From: Gammaproteobacteria bacterium
GTDB lineage: Bacteria; Pseudomonadota; Gammaproteobacteria; Eutrophobiales; Eutrophobiaceae
DNA length: 6,197 bases
Direction of reading: 5' to 3'
Assembly (NCBI GenBank): GCA_018676275.1
Contig: JABHFC010000355.1
Span: 1-6,197 of the forward strand
Each line of letters opens with the position of its first letter. Position 1 is the first letter of the stretch. The notes under the pieces are model-generated. The model did no database searches. It was not told the origin of the DNA and saw nothing but the letters and a program-made list of their open reading frames with translations. Position numbers and translations under genes: made by a program. Of this stretch, positions 5,295 through 6,197 are shown in pieces.

Positions 5295-6197
5295 CTATCC
5301 GAAGTTGGCAACTTTTTTCATCGGTTCCTGACTTTCCAGGTATTCATCATAACTTCCTTTGAAATCCACCAGTTTTTGATTTTTGATTTCTATGATTCGC
5401 GTGGCCAGCGATGAAACGAATTCACGGTCATGGCTGACAAATATTAAGGTGCCTTCATAATGTTCAAGTGCGAGGTTCAGAGATTCAATTGACTCCATGT
5501 CCAGATGGTTGGTAGGTTCGTCCATAAGTATGACATTGCATTCCATCATCATTAACTTACCAAATAACAACCGGTTTTTTTCACCGCCGGAACAAACTCT
5601 CACCTGTTTCTGAAAATCATCAGAAGAAAACAGAAGTTGACCAAGGGTGGCACGCACGATCTGATCGTCGTGATTGGGCTTACGCCATTGACTCATCCAG
5701 TCAAATAAATTCAGGTTGCATTCGAATTCATTATTGCTGTCCTGAGGGCAGTAGCCGACGCTGGCATTTTCTGCCCATTGAATTGAACCATTATTGGCAA
5801 CAAGCTCGTTTATCAAACAACGAATTAATGTAGTTTTGCCAGCACCATTTTCACCGATCACTGCCAGCCGTGTGCCGGCTTCAAGGATCATGCTGCCTTC
5901 ATCGAACAACTTTTCACCGTCGAAACCATGCCCCAGTTCTTTCAAAGTCAGGGCAAGACGATGAAGTTTTTTCTCTTGTCTAAAACGAATGAAGGGGTTG
6001 AGTCGGCTGGATGCTTTAATGTCTTCAAGTTCTATTTTTTCGATTTGTCTGGCACGAGAGGTAGCCTGTTTTGCCTTCGAGGCATTTGCCGAAAAACGAC
6101 TGACGAACTGTTGCAAATCAGCGATTTGTGCACTCTTCTTTGCATTTTCCGACTGCATGCGTTCGCGAGCCTGAGTAGAGGCAGTCATAAAATCATC
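5295..6197 (-). CDS. ybiT: ABC-F family ATPase, YbiT-like, C-terminal part (cut by the window edge)
   Basis: ABC-F proteins are soluble twin-ATPase proteins; characterised members act on ribosomes rather than in transport. The frame is open through the right edge: codons for D-D-F precede the Met at 6188, which is an internal residue and not a start. Roughly the last 300 of about 530 residues are present. Counting from that Met, residues 1-75 are the charged inter-domain linker (with 'ANASKAKQATSRARQIEK' near 34-51). The second ATPase domain follows: Walker A 'GENGAGKTT' at 112-120, signature 'CSGGE' at 199-203, Walker B 'VILMDEP' at 219-225, 'TNHLDMESIESLN' after it, and the switch His in 'VSHDREFVSS' at H253. 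The signature has Cys where Leu is usual. Close resemblance to E. coli YbiT supports the name and a gammaproteobacterial host. It converges on cofC with a nine-base gap. Confidence 0.93.
   Translation of the reverse strand, partial: DDFMTASTQARERMQSENAKKSAQIADLQQFVSRFSANASKAKQATSRARQIEKIELEDIKASSRLNPFIRFRQEKKLHRLALTLKELGHGFDGEKLFDEGSMILEAGTRLAVIGENGAGKTTLIRCLINELVANNGSIQWAENASVGYCPQDSNNEFECNLNLFDWMSQWRKPNHDDQIVRATLGQLLFSSDDFQKQVRVCSGGEKNRLLFGKLMMMECNVILMDEPTNHLDMESIESLNLALEHYEGTLIFVSHDREFVSSLATRIIEIKNQKLVDFKGSYDEYLESQEPMKKVANFG
5302..5318 (+). terminator. Weak hairpin plus T-run after cofC
   Basis: AAGTT-GGC-AACTT (5302-5314) followed by TTTT (5315-5318) has the layout of a small Rho-independent terminator for the cofD-cofC transcript, 16 bases past the cofC stop. 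The stem is only five pairs, four of them A-T, so it would be weak. It lies within the last codons of the opposing gene, whose coding constraint could explain it. Confidence 0.22.

Noticed and set aside
6186..6188. ATG at 6188 as the start of the YbiT-like gene
   Set aside because: The frame continues upstream to the window edge with codons that fit the YbiT sequence, and the first ATPase domain would be missing. It is an internal Met.

Overview
The window is a compact, AT-leaning stretch of bacterial chromosome, most likely from a gammaproteobacterium. The best lineage clue is the gene cut by the right edge, whose C-terminal half reads like the enterobacterial ABC-F ATPase YbiT almost throughout. 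The core of the window (about 2797-5285) encodes three of the enzymes that make the deazaflavin cofactor F420. That pathway is classically associated with archaea and Actinobacteria and is much less common in Gram-negative bacteria, so the combination is the main point of interest.

Layout. Positions 1-177 are an AT-rich upstream region with a weak promoter candidate and a good ribosome binding site. At 178-1485 (+) lies a complete Rieske non-haem iron oxygenase alpha subunit that starts with TTG. It is followed 30 bases later by an exported protein (1516-2784, +) with a helical N-terminal domain and a beta-propeller built from 'NGNTLIAD' repeats. This pair converges on cofE (2797-3567, -; F420-0:glutamate ligase) across only 12 bases. 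cofE is divergent from cofD (3676-4629, +; 2-phospholactate-type transferase), which is followed 20 bases later by cofC (4650-5285, +; guanylyltransferase). The cofE/cofD gap carries a perfect TATAAT, an overlapping opposite-strand -10-like box, a 21-base-spaced direct repeat and a hairpin that encloses a five-codon reading frame. cofC converges on the ybiT-like gene (5295-6197, -), which is open at the window edge.

How the genes work together. CofC activates a three-carbon phospho-acid with GTP, CofD joins it to the deazaflavin Fo to give F420-0 (or a variant), and CofE adds glutamates. The enzymes that make Fo (CofG/CofH or FbiC) are not here and must be elsewhere if the pathway works. CofE lacks the flavin-reductase domain fused to it in mycobacterial FbiB, which bears on which three-carbon acid CofC uses. 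The Rieske oxygenase and propeller protein may form a separate operon. No beta subunit, ferredoxin or reductase is encoded beside the oxygenase, and its substrate cannot be read from the sequence. No RNA genes, insertion sequences, CRISPR arrays or gene-free stretches longer than 300 bases were found.
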